The notes below the pieces were generated by a model. That model was not told where the DNA came from, searched no databases, and saw nothing but the letters and a program-made list of their open reading frames with translations. DNA of 16,755 nt from positions 1 to 16,755 of the forward strand of contig DATBFX010000193.1 in NCBI GenBank assembly GCA_036558305.1. Direction: 5' to 3'. This stretch comes from DATBFX01 sp036558305. GTDB taxonomy: Bacteria > Chloroflexota > Chloroflexia > Thermomicrobiales > UBA6265. Below are positions 6,110 to 13,477 of this stretch, one piece after another. The stretch's first letter is position 1. Every line of letters starts with the position of its first letter. Made by a program: the position numbers and the translations under genes.

Positions 6110-7273
6110 ATGAAGGATGCAATGGTCGGTGGTTATCGTCGCGCCCGGCGGGGGGTTGCCGTTGCCGGAATGGCGGCGGTCCTGCTGGGCGTCGCGGCGG
6201 GCGGCGCGCTCGCCGATGGCTATGGCAAAGCCGAGAAGATCGCCGGCAACGACTACGATTACACGTACGGCGCCAGCACCTACGCCGTGACGTACAACGA
6301 CTACGTCTACCAGTACGAAACCGGCAAGGACGGCAACGCCTACTACAATTACTACGACGGCCAGAGTTGGTCGGGGTGGCAGGGCTACGACGACCAGCCG
6401 GTGAAGTACAAGTACGATTCCGCGCCGTCGGTGTACAAGGACTACCAGTACGTCTACTACACCGGCGAGGACGGCTACGTCTACTACAACTACTACGACG
6501 GCAGCGACTGGTACGGCTGGCAGCAACTCGGCACCGATTACAAGTACGCCTCGGCGCCGTACGCCTACACCAGCGGTGACTACCAGTACGTCTACGCCAC
6601 CGGCGAGGACGGCTACGTCTACTACAACTACTACGACGGCACCGATTGGTACGGCTGGAAGAACGTCAGCGGCGAAGTGAAGGCGAAGTACGAGCCGTAC
6701 GCGGTGACCTACGGCGGTTACGAAAACGTCTTCTGGTACGGCCAGGACGGCAAGGTCTACTGGAACCGCTACGACGGCAGCAAGTGGACCGGCGTCAAGG
6801 CCCTCCCCGCCACCTACGAGTTCCAGTACGCCCCCTACGCGGTCGAGTACGACGGCAAACTCTATGCCTACTCCTCGACCAAGGACGGCTACCCGGCCTG
6901 GACCTACTTCGACGGCAAGAAGTGGGCCGACTGGAAGTCCTACGAAGGCCTCGACGCCAAGGTCAAGTACCAGCCGAACGCCTACGTCTACGACGGCAAG
7001 CAGCACGTCGTCTACACCGCCGACAACTACCACGCCTACTACGCGGAGTACGACGGCAGCAGTTGGAGCGACTGGCAGGACCTCGGCGCCAACTACAACT
7101 ACGACCCCTACCAATACAGCTACGACGACCAGTACTACCTGACCTACACCGGCAAGGACGGCTACGCCTACTACAAGGCGTACGCGGCCGGTGGCGGCGG
7201 TGACGACGACAGCTACGGCAACAGCAGCGACAGCGGCTACGAGCCGACCCCGACCGAAGACGCCGGCTACTAG
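6110..7273 (+). CDS. Secreted Tyr-rich seven-bladed beta-propeller, copy 2
   Basis: Paralogue of the preceding gene: 387 residues, the same 35-residue signal peptide (MKDAMVGGYRRARRG...GGALA), the same blade order and the same closing repeat. Units end in WSGW, WYGW, WYGW, WTGV, WADW and WSDW before a half-unit, NYNYDPYQYSYDD... By my count about 80 of 387 residues are Tyr (one in five), and the mature part has no Cys. Blades 2 and 3 are nearly identical in DNA as well (42 bases at 6461-6502 and 6599-6640). The tail is longer than in copy 1: Gly run, Asp run, then an acidic Ser/Pro/Thr stretch ending in EDAGY. No LPXTG or membrane anchor is present, so the protein is likely released or held non-covalently. 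Sugar binding is the family-based guess; tyrosine-mediated cross-linking is another possibility. AGGAGG nine bases upstream fixes the start. Confidence 0.86.
   Translation: MKDAMVGGYRRARRGVAVAGMAAVLLGVAAGGALADGYGKAEKIAGNDYDYTYGASTYAVTYNDYVYQYETGKDGNAYYNYYDGQSWSGWQGYDDQPVKYKYDSAPSVYKDYQYVYYTGEDGYVYYNYYDGSDWYGWQQLGTDYKYASAPYAYTSGDYQYVYATGEDGYVYYNYYDGTDWYGWKNVSGEVKAKYEPYAVTYGGYENVFWYGQDGKVYWNRYDGSKWTGVKALPATYEFQYAPYAVEYDGKLYAYSSTKDGYPAWTYFDGKKWADWKSYEGLDAKVKYQPNAYVYDGKQHVVYTADNYHAYYAEYDGSSWSDWQDLGANYNYDPYQYSYDDQYYLTYTGKDGYAYYKAYAAGGGGDDDSYGNSSDSGYEPTPTEDAGY
6461..6640 (+). repeat. Near-identical blade repeat inside propeller gene 2
   Basis: A 42-base block at 6461-6502 recurs without change at 6599-6640, a distance of 138 bases (46 codons). 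The flanks are also alike (ACTACCAGTACGTCTAC on the left, TGGTACGGCTGG on the right). It encodes the turn TGEDGYVYYNYYDG of blades 2 and 3. Recent duplication or gene conversion within the gene is the simplest explanation. Confidence 0.85.
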
Positions 7274-7297
7274 ACACCGGAGCGCACCGAACGTGTG

Positions 7298-7329
7298 GAC
7301 GGGCGGGAGGGCTAGCCTTCCCGCCCGTC
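7298..7329 (+). terminator. 14-bp stem hairpin after propeller gene 2
   Basis: GACGGGCGGGAGGG (7298-7311) pairs with CCTTCCCGCCCGTC (7316-7329) around CTAG, with one G-U pair. It starts 25 bases after the stop codon. It is followed by TGTCGTCG, not a true T-run. It is probably the transcription terminator of the propeller pair. The next roughly 230 bases (7330-7557) show no gene or clear signal. Confidence 0.65.
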
Positions 7330-7557
7330 TGTCGTCGCCGCCGGTGCGGACCCACCGCGTCGCCACAACGACTCACGAGTGCCGAGACGGGGCGGTCGGT
7401 CACGACCCGATCGCCACCGGGACGAAACGACTACCGGGTTGCCGACGTTGTTGAAGATGGTTGAAGAGACTGGGGCGGCGCGCTCGGGACCATCAGGGCA
7501 GCGAAGCGTGGAGCGTTGCCGTCGAACGCACGAACGAAACGGATCGAAGGCACGAGG

Positions 7558-7857
7558 ATGTCCCAACTCCAGATGGCAATGCTCCTGCTGGTCGTGGTAG
7601 TCACGGTTTTGGCGGCGACGCGCCCTTCGCCGCCCCGCCGCCGGCGTGGCCGCGCGCCGCGTCCCCGCGACGACGACTCCCCGCGGCAACCCGACTCGCG
7701 TCGGCCCCGGACGCCGGCAGTCCTCAACCGGCGGTCCGGTCCCCGACCGACCGCCGACCCGATCAACCGCAATCGGTGGGACCGCACCGACATCGCCGCC
7801 GGCGTCGGCCGCGACCACGCCGACCCCGATCTCACCCTCTGGCCCGCGCCGCGATAG
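7558..7857 (+). CDS. Small single-span membrane protein with Arg/Pro tail
   Basis: A possible 99-residue protein. It starts MSQLQMAMLLLVVVVTVLAA, one strong hydrophobic segment, and continues with a very basic, proline-rich tail (PPRRRRGRAPRPR...) and a more ordinary end (NRNRWDRTDIAAGVGRDHADPDLTLWP). The positive charges after the segment suggest an N-out/C-in signal anchor with a cytoplasmic tail. The ATG at 7558 has GAAGG seven bases upstream. I do not recognise a family, and low-complexity Arg/Pro frames arise easily in GC-rich DNA, so the hydrophobic start is the main argument. It is convergent with the amidotransferase-like gene, with eight bases between the stops. Confidence 0.5.
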   Translation: MSQLQMAMLLLVVVVTVLAATRPSPPRRRRGRAPRPRDDDSPRQPDSRRPRTPAVLNRRSGPRPTADPINRNRWDRTDIAAGVGRDHADPDLTLWPAPR

Positions 7858-7865
7858 GCAACCGC

Positions 7866-8630
7866 CTACTCCGCCACCCACCCCACCAACTGCCGCCACA
7901 ACCGCGCGTATCCCTCCCACTCGACGAACGCGGGCGGCGCCCAATGCGGACCGCAGTCCGAGGCGAAGGCGACCGCGCGGCCTTCGCCGAACCTCCAGGC
8001 AACGAGCAACGGGTCGTTCGCCACCGTCGCCACCACCGTGCCGTCGCGCTTGGCGGTCAGGCGATTGTAGCCGAGGAGGGCCGGCCAGTGGTGCTCCAGA
8101 CCGGCGACGATCGGGTGATCGGGGGCGGTCACGGACGGTTCGACCCCCTGCGGCATCTCGATCCGGTCGTCGCACGTGAGCATCGTCACCGGCAGGCAGT
8201 CCTCGACCGGGGTACCGGCATAGCGAGCTTTGGCGTCGATCCCCTGGAAGGTCAAATAACCGCCGATCATGACCAGGCCACCGCCACCCTGGACGTAATC
8301 CCGGAGTGAGACGAGGCGGTTCGGCAGCGCGACCGACTTCGCAAAGGTGTCGGGATGGAGCAGCAGCGTGTTCGAACCGATGTCGCTGAGGAGCACCGCG
8401 TCGTATTTCTGCAAGTCCTCGACGGTCTGCGGGAACCGCTCGTTCGCCAGGTGGTTCGGCAGGTGTTCGACCGTGAAACCACCGCCGGTGAGGGCGGCGG
8501 AGAGCCATTGGTGTCCCTCGCCGTAAGCCGTCGTCGTGAAATGGTCGAAACCCTTCTGGTGGATGGTGTGCATCACCCAGGATTCGCCCGCGATCAGGAC
8601 GCGCTTCGTCTGCCCGCTTCCGCTCAGCAT
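7866..8630 (-). CDS. ThuA/GATase1-like glutamine amidotransferase-fold protein
   Basis: A 254-residue soluble protein of the class-I glutamine amidotransferase-like group that includes GATase1_like (DUF1355) and ThuA-like proteins. Recognisable parts are KRVLIAGESWVMHTIHQKGFDHF (residues 9-31), the Rossmann-type strand YDAVLLSDIGSNTLLLHP (about 76-93), LRDYVQGGGGLVMIGGYLTFQG (about 109-130) and the C-terminal WRFGEGRAVAFASDCGPHWAP (about 210-230). The usual catalytic Cys after the central GGxxxxGG strand is not present, as in many ThuA-like proteins, so glutaminase activity is unlikely. The ATG at 8630 has GGGGAG seven bases upstream. The frame's upstream extension is repeat DNA and is rejected. 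The gene is divergent from the cysteine hydrolase gene; its role is unknown. Confidence 0.82.
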   Translation of the reverse strand: MLSGSGQTKRVLIAGESWVMHTIHQKGFDHFTTTAYGEGHQWLSAALTGGGFTVEHLPNHLANERFPQTVEDLQKYDAVLLSDIGSNTLLLHPDTFAKSVALPNRLVSLRDYVQGGGGLVMIGGYLTFQGIDAKARYAGTPVEDCLPVTMLTCDDRIEMPQGVEPSVTAPDHPIVAGLEHHWPALLGYNRLTAKRDGTVVATVANDPLLVAWRFGEGRAVAFASDCGPHWAPPAFVEWEGYARLWRQLVGWVAE

Positions 8631-8688
8631 CGTCGTGCTCCCCTCCGCTCCACCGCGGTTCGCCGCCCGCGTTCGACCACCATGCGCA

Positions 8689-8780
8689 GGGGAGGGCCCC
8701 GTGCCCTCCCGCGTCCACGAAAACGGTGCCTTCAGTTGAACAGCGTTCTCTTCGACGCGGGAGGGCACGGGGCCCTCCCC
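8689..8780. repeat. Perfect 27-bp inverted repeat with 38-bp centre
   Basis: The left arm 8689-8715 (beginning GGGGAGGGCCCCGTGCCCTC) is the exact reverse complement of the right arm 8754-8780 (ending GGCACGGGGCCCTCCCC). The centre is 8716-8753. Each arm can also fold alone (GAGGGC-cccgt-GCCCTC). No transposase is encoded and no clear target duplication is seen. It lies in the spacer between two divergent genes, where promoters are expected. It looks like a dispersed palindromic element or a miniature mobile element remnant. Confidence 0.9.
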
Positions 8781-8899
8781 TATCCTGATCGCGCGATGCG
8801 TCCGTTCACCACTCTCCGTGTAAGCTATCAGAAGAGACCGGTGCGAGTCAGACCGGGCACGCGGCGCGTGGACTCGTGACGAACGCCAGGAGAAGCTCG

Positions 8900-9598
8900 A
8901 TGGCCCCCTCCGAGACCGGCGTACCGCCCTGGATAGCGGACTGGTTCGACCAACTCCAGCCGCGACCATTCGACGCACTGGTCCCAGATCCCACCCGTGC
9001 TGCCGTCTTCTGTACGGACATGACCGTCGGCTTTTGCCGCAAAGGAGCCCTCGCCTCGGCGCGGGTCGGTGCTCTGGCAGAACCGGTGGCTGAGCTGTTC
9101 AAACTCGCCTACGCGCGCGGCGTCCGCCGCTTCGTTCTCACCCAGGACACCCACGACCCCCACACCCCGGAATTCGACGCCTGGCCGGTCCACTGCGTCC
9201 GCGGCACGGAGGAGGCCGAGACGATCCCGGAGTTGGCGACCCTGCCCTTCGCGCGCGACTTCGTGATCTTCGAGAAGAACGCCCTCTCGCCCAACGACGG
9301 CACCGGTTTCGACGCCTGGCTCGACGCCAACCCCGATCTGGCCACCGCCATCGTCGCCGGCGACTGCACCGACCTCTGCGTCTACCAATTGGCGATGCAC
9401 CTGCGCATCCGCGCCAATGCCTTCAACCGCGCCCCCTTCGAGGTCGTCGTCCCGGCCAACGTCGTCGATACCTACGACCTGCCGCCGGATCGCGCCCATG
9501 AGATCGGCGCGACACCGCACCCCGGCGACTTCTTCCACCAGGTCTTCCTCTACCACCTGGCCCTGAACGGGATCCGGGTCGTCCGGGCGCTCACGTGA
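8900..9598 (+). CDS. Nicotinamidase-type cysteine hydrolase (isochorismatase fold)
   Basis: A 232-residue cytosolic hydrolase of the isochorismatase superfamily, most like nicotinamidase, which converts nicotinamide to nicotinic acid in NAD salvage. The catalytic triad is visible: Asp in FCTDMTVGF, Lys in IFEKNALS and Cys in GDCTDLCV (cis-peptide turn before it). The nicotinamidase metal site is present as QDTHDPH (Asp-x-His-x-x-His), followed by the typical WPVHCVRGTEEAE. These argue for nicotinamidase over isochorismatase. The extra Trp-rich N-terminus (residues 1-40) is longer than in PncA. The ATG at 8900 follows AGGAG by seven bases; an in-frame GTG at 8876 lacks such a site. A factor-independent terminator follows at 9635. 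Confidence 0.88.
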   Translation: MAPSETGVPPWIADWFDQLQPRPFDALVPDPTRAAVFCTDMTVGFCRKGALASARVGALAEPVAELFKLAYARGVRRFVLTQDTHDPHTPEFDAWPVHCVRGTEEAETIPELATLPFARDFVIFEKNALSPNDGTGFDAWLDANPDLATAIVAGDCTDLCVYQLAMHLRIRANAFNRAPFEVVVPANVVDTYDLPPDRAHEIGATPHPGDFFHQVFLYHLALNGIRVVRALT

Positions 9599-9634
9599 AC
9601 CGCGAGACATTCGCCAGACCGCTCGGGGCTTCCC

Positions 9635-9654
9635 CACCCGAGACCGGGTGTTTT
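9635..9654 (+). terminator. Intrinsic terminator after the cysteine hydrolase gene
   Basis: CACCCG-AGAC-CGGGTG followed directly by TTTT, 36 bases after the stop codon. It is the only hairpin in the window with a clear T-run. Confidence 0.8.
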
Positions 9655-9935
9655 CGACCTCCGGCAACACCCGGTGATCCCGGGCGCACGGCTTGGCACG
9701 CCGGCTTCTCACAGGCGGGAGGCGTCGATGCCAGCTCCGCTGCCGGCGCCCAGTCGGCACTCCCCGACGCGGCAACCCGGAACGACGGCGGAGACGGACT
9801 TCGACGCGGGCCCCCTTAAGTCCCACGGACCAACTCGTCCCTCCACGGCGGACCATTGCCGGAGTGTCATGACGAATCGACTCCTGCATAGTGGTATGAG
9901 ACGAACGGTGTCGACCGCGAGTGGCGGCGCATGGG
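9655..9935. other. Intergenic stretch before the jelly-roll protein gene
   Basis: No gene is supported between the terminator and 9936. Frames here are short, polar and without a ribosome binding site. The promoter of the next gene should lie here, but I see no convincing -35/-10 pair. A TGGCACG at 9694-9700 looks like half of a sigma-54 site but lacks the matching -12 element. Confidence 0.5.
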
Positions 9936-11105
9936 ATGATGGCGAGGCGAGTTCCGGTCTGGAAGGCATTCGGCTTCGGTATCTTGATCCTGGTGACGAG
10001 TGGGCTCCTTCCCTTGATCCAACCGCAAAGTACCCTGGCGACACCGAAGCTCACACTCGTGCCCGGAACCGCCCCACCGGGCGCCCTCATCTCGGTCCGT
10101 GGGGCCGGATTCCCGGCACGTGCACGCGGGACCATTGTCTGGACTGCCGGCGGCACCACCATCGCCACACTGCAAACCGATAGCAGGGGTCGGTTCTCCA
10201 AATCCGTCCGCGTTCCCAGGCTTCCCGGCGGCGACTATGCCTTGCAAGCCATCGTCGGTGACGTCTCCGCGAGCGCCGTGCTGACGGTGACGGAGAAGCC
10301 CTCGCCGTCGGCCATGCCTACGCGCACGCCGACTCGCTCGCCCACACCCAGCCGTACGCCAACCCCGACCAAGACACCGACACCGCGGCCAACCCGGGCG
10401 CCCACCGCCGCGCCGACCGCTTCGCCGGGTCAGGGATCGGGCGCCGTCGTCTCCGATGGGTTCGAGACGTATCCGACCGCTCGCTGGCGAGAGGGAACCA
10501 CGCACGGACCGTGGCAGGTCGTCTACGATGGCTACGGTCAGGTCGGCATCGAGGACAACGGAAGCCGGGTGCTCTCTGAGCGACCGCTGGCGTCGACCGG
10601 GCAGGCCGAAACCCACGCGGGCCTGGTGGTCTCGAACGACCACTTCGGCGACTTCACCCTCTCCGTTCGTTTGCGGACGGTCCAACAGTTGCGTTCGCCG
10701 CTCCCCAACCAGTGGGAGACCGCCTGGGTCCTGTGGCACTACACCGACGATACGCACTTCTACTACTTCGTCCTCAAGACAAACGGCTGGGAGTTGGGGA
10801 AAGAGGATGGGACCCGCCGCGATCCCGACGGGCCTGCCTGCGACTTTCCGGCGTATGTGAACTGCCTTTACCCCGGCGCCCAGCGGTTCTTCGCAACGGG
10901 CCACACGCCGGCGGTTGCCCCCGGTCAGTGGCACGAGGTGCGCGTTCGGCAGGTCGGTACGACGATGACGGTCTGGGTTGACGGCAGTCCGGTCGTGACC
11001 TTCACCGATACGCTCTCGCCGTACCCGTCCGGTGCGGTCGGACTCTACACCGAAGACGCGTACGTCCAGTTCGACGACGTCGTCATCACGGTGCCTGGAG
11101 CGTAG
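9936..11105 (+). CDS. Secreted protein: Ig-like domain, Thr-Pro linker, jelly-roll domain
   Basis: A 389-residue exported protein in three parts. Residues 1-37 form a signal peptide or anchor (MMARRVPVWKAFGFGILILV). An Ig/IPT-like beta domain follows (about 38-115; PGTAPPGALISVRGAGF, GDYALQAIVGDVSASAVLTV). A roughly 45-residue linker is rich in TP repeats (SPTPSRTPTPTKTPTPRPTR). The C-terminal domain of about 220 residues resembles the concanavalin/LamG or DUF1080 jelly roll: SDGFETYPTARWREG, FGDFTLSVRLRTVQQL, HFYYFVLKTNGWELGKEDG, GQWHEVRVRQVGTTMTVWVDG and GAVGLYTEDAYVQFDDVVI. Such domains usually bind or act on carbohydrate. A Cys pair (ACDFPAYVNC) may form a disulfide. The start could also be ATG at 9939 or GTG at 9921; none has a strong ribosome binding site. 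It converges on the GT39-like gene. Confidence 0.78.
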   Translation: MMARRVPVWKAFGFGILILVTSGLLPLIQPQSTLATPKLTLVPGTAPPGALISVRGAGFPARARGTIVWTAGGTTIATLQTDSRGRFSKSVRVPRLPGGDYALQAIVGDVSASAVLTVTEKPSPSAMPTRTPTRSPTPSRTPTPTKTPTPRPTRAPTAAPTASPGQGSGAVVSDGFETYPTARWREGTTHGPWQVVYDGYGQVGIEDNGSRVLSERPLASTGQAETHAGLVVSNDHFGDFTLSVRLRTVQQLRSPLPNQWETAWVLWHYTDDTHFYYFVLKTNGWELGKEDGTRRDPDGPACDFPAYVNCLYPGAQRFFATGHTPAVAPGQWHEVRVRQVGTTMTVWVDGSPVVTFTDTLSPYPSGAVGLYTEDAYVQFDDVVITVPGA

Positions 11106-11273
11106 CCGGCGGAGGCGCATCGGTCAGGACCTTTCGTCCTCCGGGGAACTCCACGTCCACCGACGTGCCAGAGCCGCGTTGTGCCCAACCAATCGCCCGA
11201 CAGGCTCGCGTCGGAACCGCGGTGCCAGGATTCGCCGAGATCGGAGAGGGTTGCGACCGTCGAACCAGGGCGC

Positions 11274-13298
11274 TCAGTACTTTGGGTAGAGGTGGAGGGA
11301 GCGAACCAAGGGACGGGCGCGGACGCTGTCTGCGGGTACCGAGCCTACCTGCCGCTCGACGCGAATCGTGAGCGCAGAGCCGTCGGCGACCCACGGCACG
11401 CTGATGTAATGCCAACCTGCCGCCTCCGCCTCCGATGGTCCCCGCTGCCAAACCACCCGGTCGTTCAGACGCACGGTGAGCGTTTCGGTCGGATCGGCCC
11501 CGGGGCCGGGGTCGTACACCTGAAGATAGAATCGGTAGTTCGCGCCGACGCGCAGGCCGGACAGGGTTCGCTCGAGCCCTACCACCTCACCCGGCGACGG
11601 AGTCCCGGCGAACGGAAGGGCCGCGGCGGCCGGATAGGAGACTTCACGCAAACCGCGAGTCGTGCCGGAGCTCTCCAGGATCAGTGGCAGCGATTCGGGC
11701 TCCCCTTCCGCGTTGACGTGGTATCGCTGCCATCCCTCGGGTTCCACGGCCGCGATTTCCGCGACGAGTCGATCCGCCACCACCACGAGCCCGGCAACCA
11801 TGAGCAGGGGAGCCGCCAGCGCGAGCATCGCGGTTGAGGCGGCGACTCGTGGTCGTCGATGCGCAAAGGCGCTGAGCCGATTCATCTCGTGGGCCAGGAG
11901 ATCGACTGTCTGGAGAACCAGCGGGACAAAGACGACGACGAGGATCAACCAGATGTTGGCATTCAGCGCGGGACCAAGCCAATACCCAATCCCGACGGCG
12001 GGGATGAGCCAAACGAGGCTTTTCGCCGAGGCCAGGCTGGCCCCCGCGAGCACGCACAAGAGGGCGAGCGACGGAGCATGGTAGCGGTCATTTCCTTCCG
12101 CGACGGCGAGGGTAGCGACGGTATACGCAAGTGGCAAGATCAGCGGCAGAAGAAGCTCTGTTCGCCGACCATGACGGACTGCACCGATCGCGGCGAGTAG
12201 GAGTACCGCACCGTAGACGTGATTGGCCAGCCCCGGAAACGCGTCGTCGAGGGGAAGGCGATCGCGCATGTCGGCGGGAGCTCGTTGGACCGTCCAAAAG
12301 GTGCCCATCTCATCGTGCGACCAATTCATCCGGTGATGCAATGCGAGATTGCGCGCGGCTTGCGTCGGATTCGCCGCCACGAATTGCAACGCAAGTTTCC
12401 GCTGTGCCGCGCTCATCGCTTCGGCATCGCCGGTCAAGTCTTTGAACGGGTAGTCGTCGGCCGTTGCTGCCGGAAGCCAGGCCCCGGTTGAGCGATCGTT
12501 GTTGACGATCCACAGTTCCTCTCCCGAGGCTCCAAGCGGCAGGACGGGGCCGTCGTGGCGGAGATTGGCAACGGCGATGGGGCCAAGCACGAGACAAAAA
12601 CCGATGACGTACCAGCCCAGACGCGACAATGAGGACCGTCTATTCCCGTCGATCGCGGCGATGACCGTAAGCGGGGCAAACGGCAAGTAGGCCGGTCGGG
12701 CAACGGCGAGCCCGGCGGCAAGCGCCCCAAGCACGAGCGCGGTTCCCCGGCGCCGCGGGGCGCAGAGCGCGATGGCCAAGACCGTCAGGAGGAGCATGGT
12801 CACGTTTTCGACGGCCACGAGGGGGGCGTAGATCCAGAGACCGGGCAGTATCGCCGCAAGCGCCGCTCCAGCGATTGCCGCGGTCGGTCCGAAGAGGCGG
12901 CGGGCCAGGAACCAGACGCCGACCACCGTCGCGATTTGCAACAAGACGTTGGTGACCCGAACGGCCGGCAACCCACCACCCCCGATGAGCGGCAGCGCCA
13001 GAAGGAGTGGGTAACCGACGCCCTGGCGGGACCAGCCGTAGGATTCCGGGAGCCAATGACCACCCGCGATCTTTTGCGCCATCCAGTAGAAGGTCGCGAA
13101 GTCGCTCTCCGGTTTGAGCGGCAGCAGTCTGATCCAAGCGAGGCGAATACCGCCGGCGATGAGGAGGATCACGGCAAGCGCCGCGCGTTCGCCGGTTCCC
13201 ACGGTGGCCCATCGTCCGGTCCGTGCCTGCAACCCGGTGCCGCGAAGCGCCCTTGATCGAATCCAAACACCTTCCGCGGCTGTATGCAAAGCATTCAT
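11274..13298 (-). CDS. GT39-like membrane glycosyltransferase with C-terminal beta domain, copy B
   Basis: A 674-residue integral membrane protein of the GT-C (GT39/PMT, ArnT-like) superfamily, which uses lipid-linked sugars on the outer side of the membrane. A polar N-terminus is followed by a hydrophobic segment and the first external loop with ESDFATFYWMAQKIAGGHWLP, whose Asp is at the expected catalytic position, and YGWSRQGVGYPLLLALPL. Some ten further hydrophobic segments and LAVARPAYLPF follow. After the last segment (about residue 480) comes a roughly 180-residue extracytoplasmic beta-rich domain (LRVGANYRFYLQVYDPG, LTVRLNDRVVWQR, WHYISVPWVADGSALTIRVER) ending LVRSLHLYPKY. The ATG at 13298 has AGGAGG at 13306-13311. 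It is a clear paralogue of the gene immediately upstream. The acceptor is unknown. The 179-base spacer before it holds no gene or obvious promoter. Confidence 0.85.
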   Translation of the reverse strand: MNALHTAAEGVWIRSRALRGTGLQARTGRWATVGTGERAALAVILLIAGGIRLAWIRLLPLKPESDFATFYWMAQKIAGGHWLPESYGWSRQGVGYPLLLALPLIGGGGLPAVRVTNVLLQIATVVGVWFLARRLFGPTAAIAGAALAAILPGLWIYAPLVAVENVTMLLLTVLAIALCAPRRRGTALVLGALAAGLAVARPAYLPFAPLTVIAAIDGNRRSSLSRLGWYVIGFCLVLGPIAVANLRHDGPVLPLGASGEELWIVNNDRSTGAWLPAATADDYPFKDLTGDAEAMSAAQRKLALQFVAANPTQAARNLALHHRMNWSHDEMGTFWTVQRAPADMRDRLPLDDAFPGLANHVYGAVLLLAAIGAVRHGRRTELLLPLILPLAYTVATLAVAEGNDRYHAPSLALLCVLAGASLASAKSLVWLIPAVGIGYWLGPALNANIWLILVVVFVPLVLQTVDLLAHEMNRLSAFAHRRPRVAASTAMLALAAPLLMVAGLVVVADRLVAEIAAVEPEGWQRYHVNAEGEPESLPLILESSGTTRGLREVSYPAAAALPFAGTPSPGEVVGLERTLSGLRVGANYRFYLQVYDPGPGADPTETLTVRLNDRVVWQRGPSEAEAAGWHYISVPWVADGSALTIRVERQVGSVPADSVRARPLVRSLHLYPKY

Positions 13299-13477
13299 AG
13301 GTTGACCTCCTGCGGCCTTGTGTCCGTCGGTTTCAGCCGGGCGCCGCCCTCCAACACGGCCCGCAAACCGAACGCCGGCGATCGAATCGGTCCGGCGACG
13401 GCTGATGGCGTCGCCGAGGGTCAAACCCCGTCCGCGACGAGGGACGTCGTGACGCGACCCCTCGGTTCCTCCGCGTG

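Noticed and set aside
6074..7366. Long antisense frame opposite propeller gene 2 resembling a membrane protein
   Set aside because: Same effect as for gene 1. The hydrophobicity is the mirror image of Tyr repeats in the real gene.
9694..9710. Sigma-54 promoter (TGGCACG)
   Set aside because: The -12 TTGC element is absent at the required distance.
9595..9819. Small ORF starting GTG overlapping the stop of the cysteine hydrolase gene
   Set aside because: A good intrinsic terminator with a T-run lies inside it, there is no ribosome binding site, and the product is low-complexity.
11110..11143. Terminator between the convergent jelly-roll and GT39-like genes (AGGAC-CTTTC-GTCCT)
   Set aside because: Only five pairs with a competing outer stem and no T-run, so it is too weak to list as a feature.
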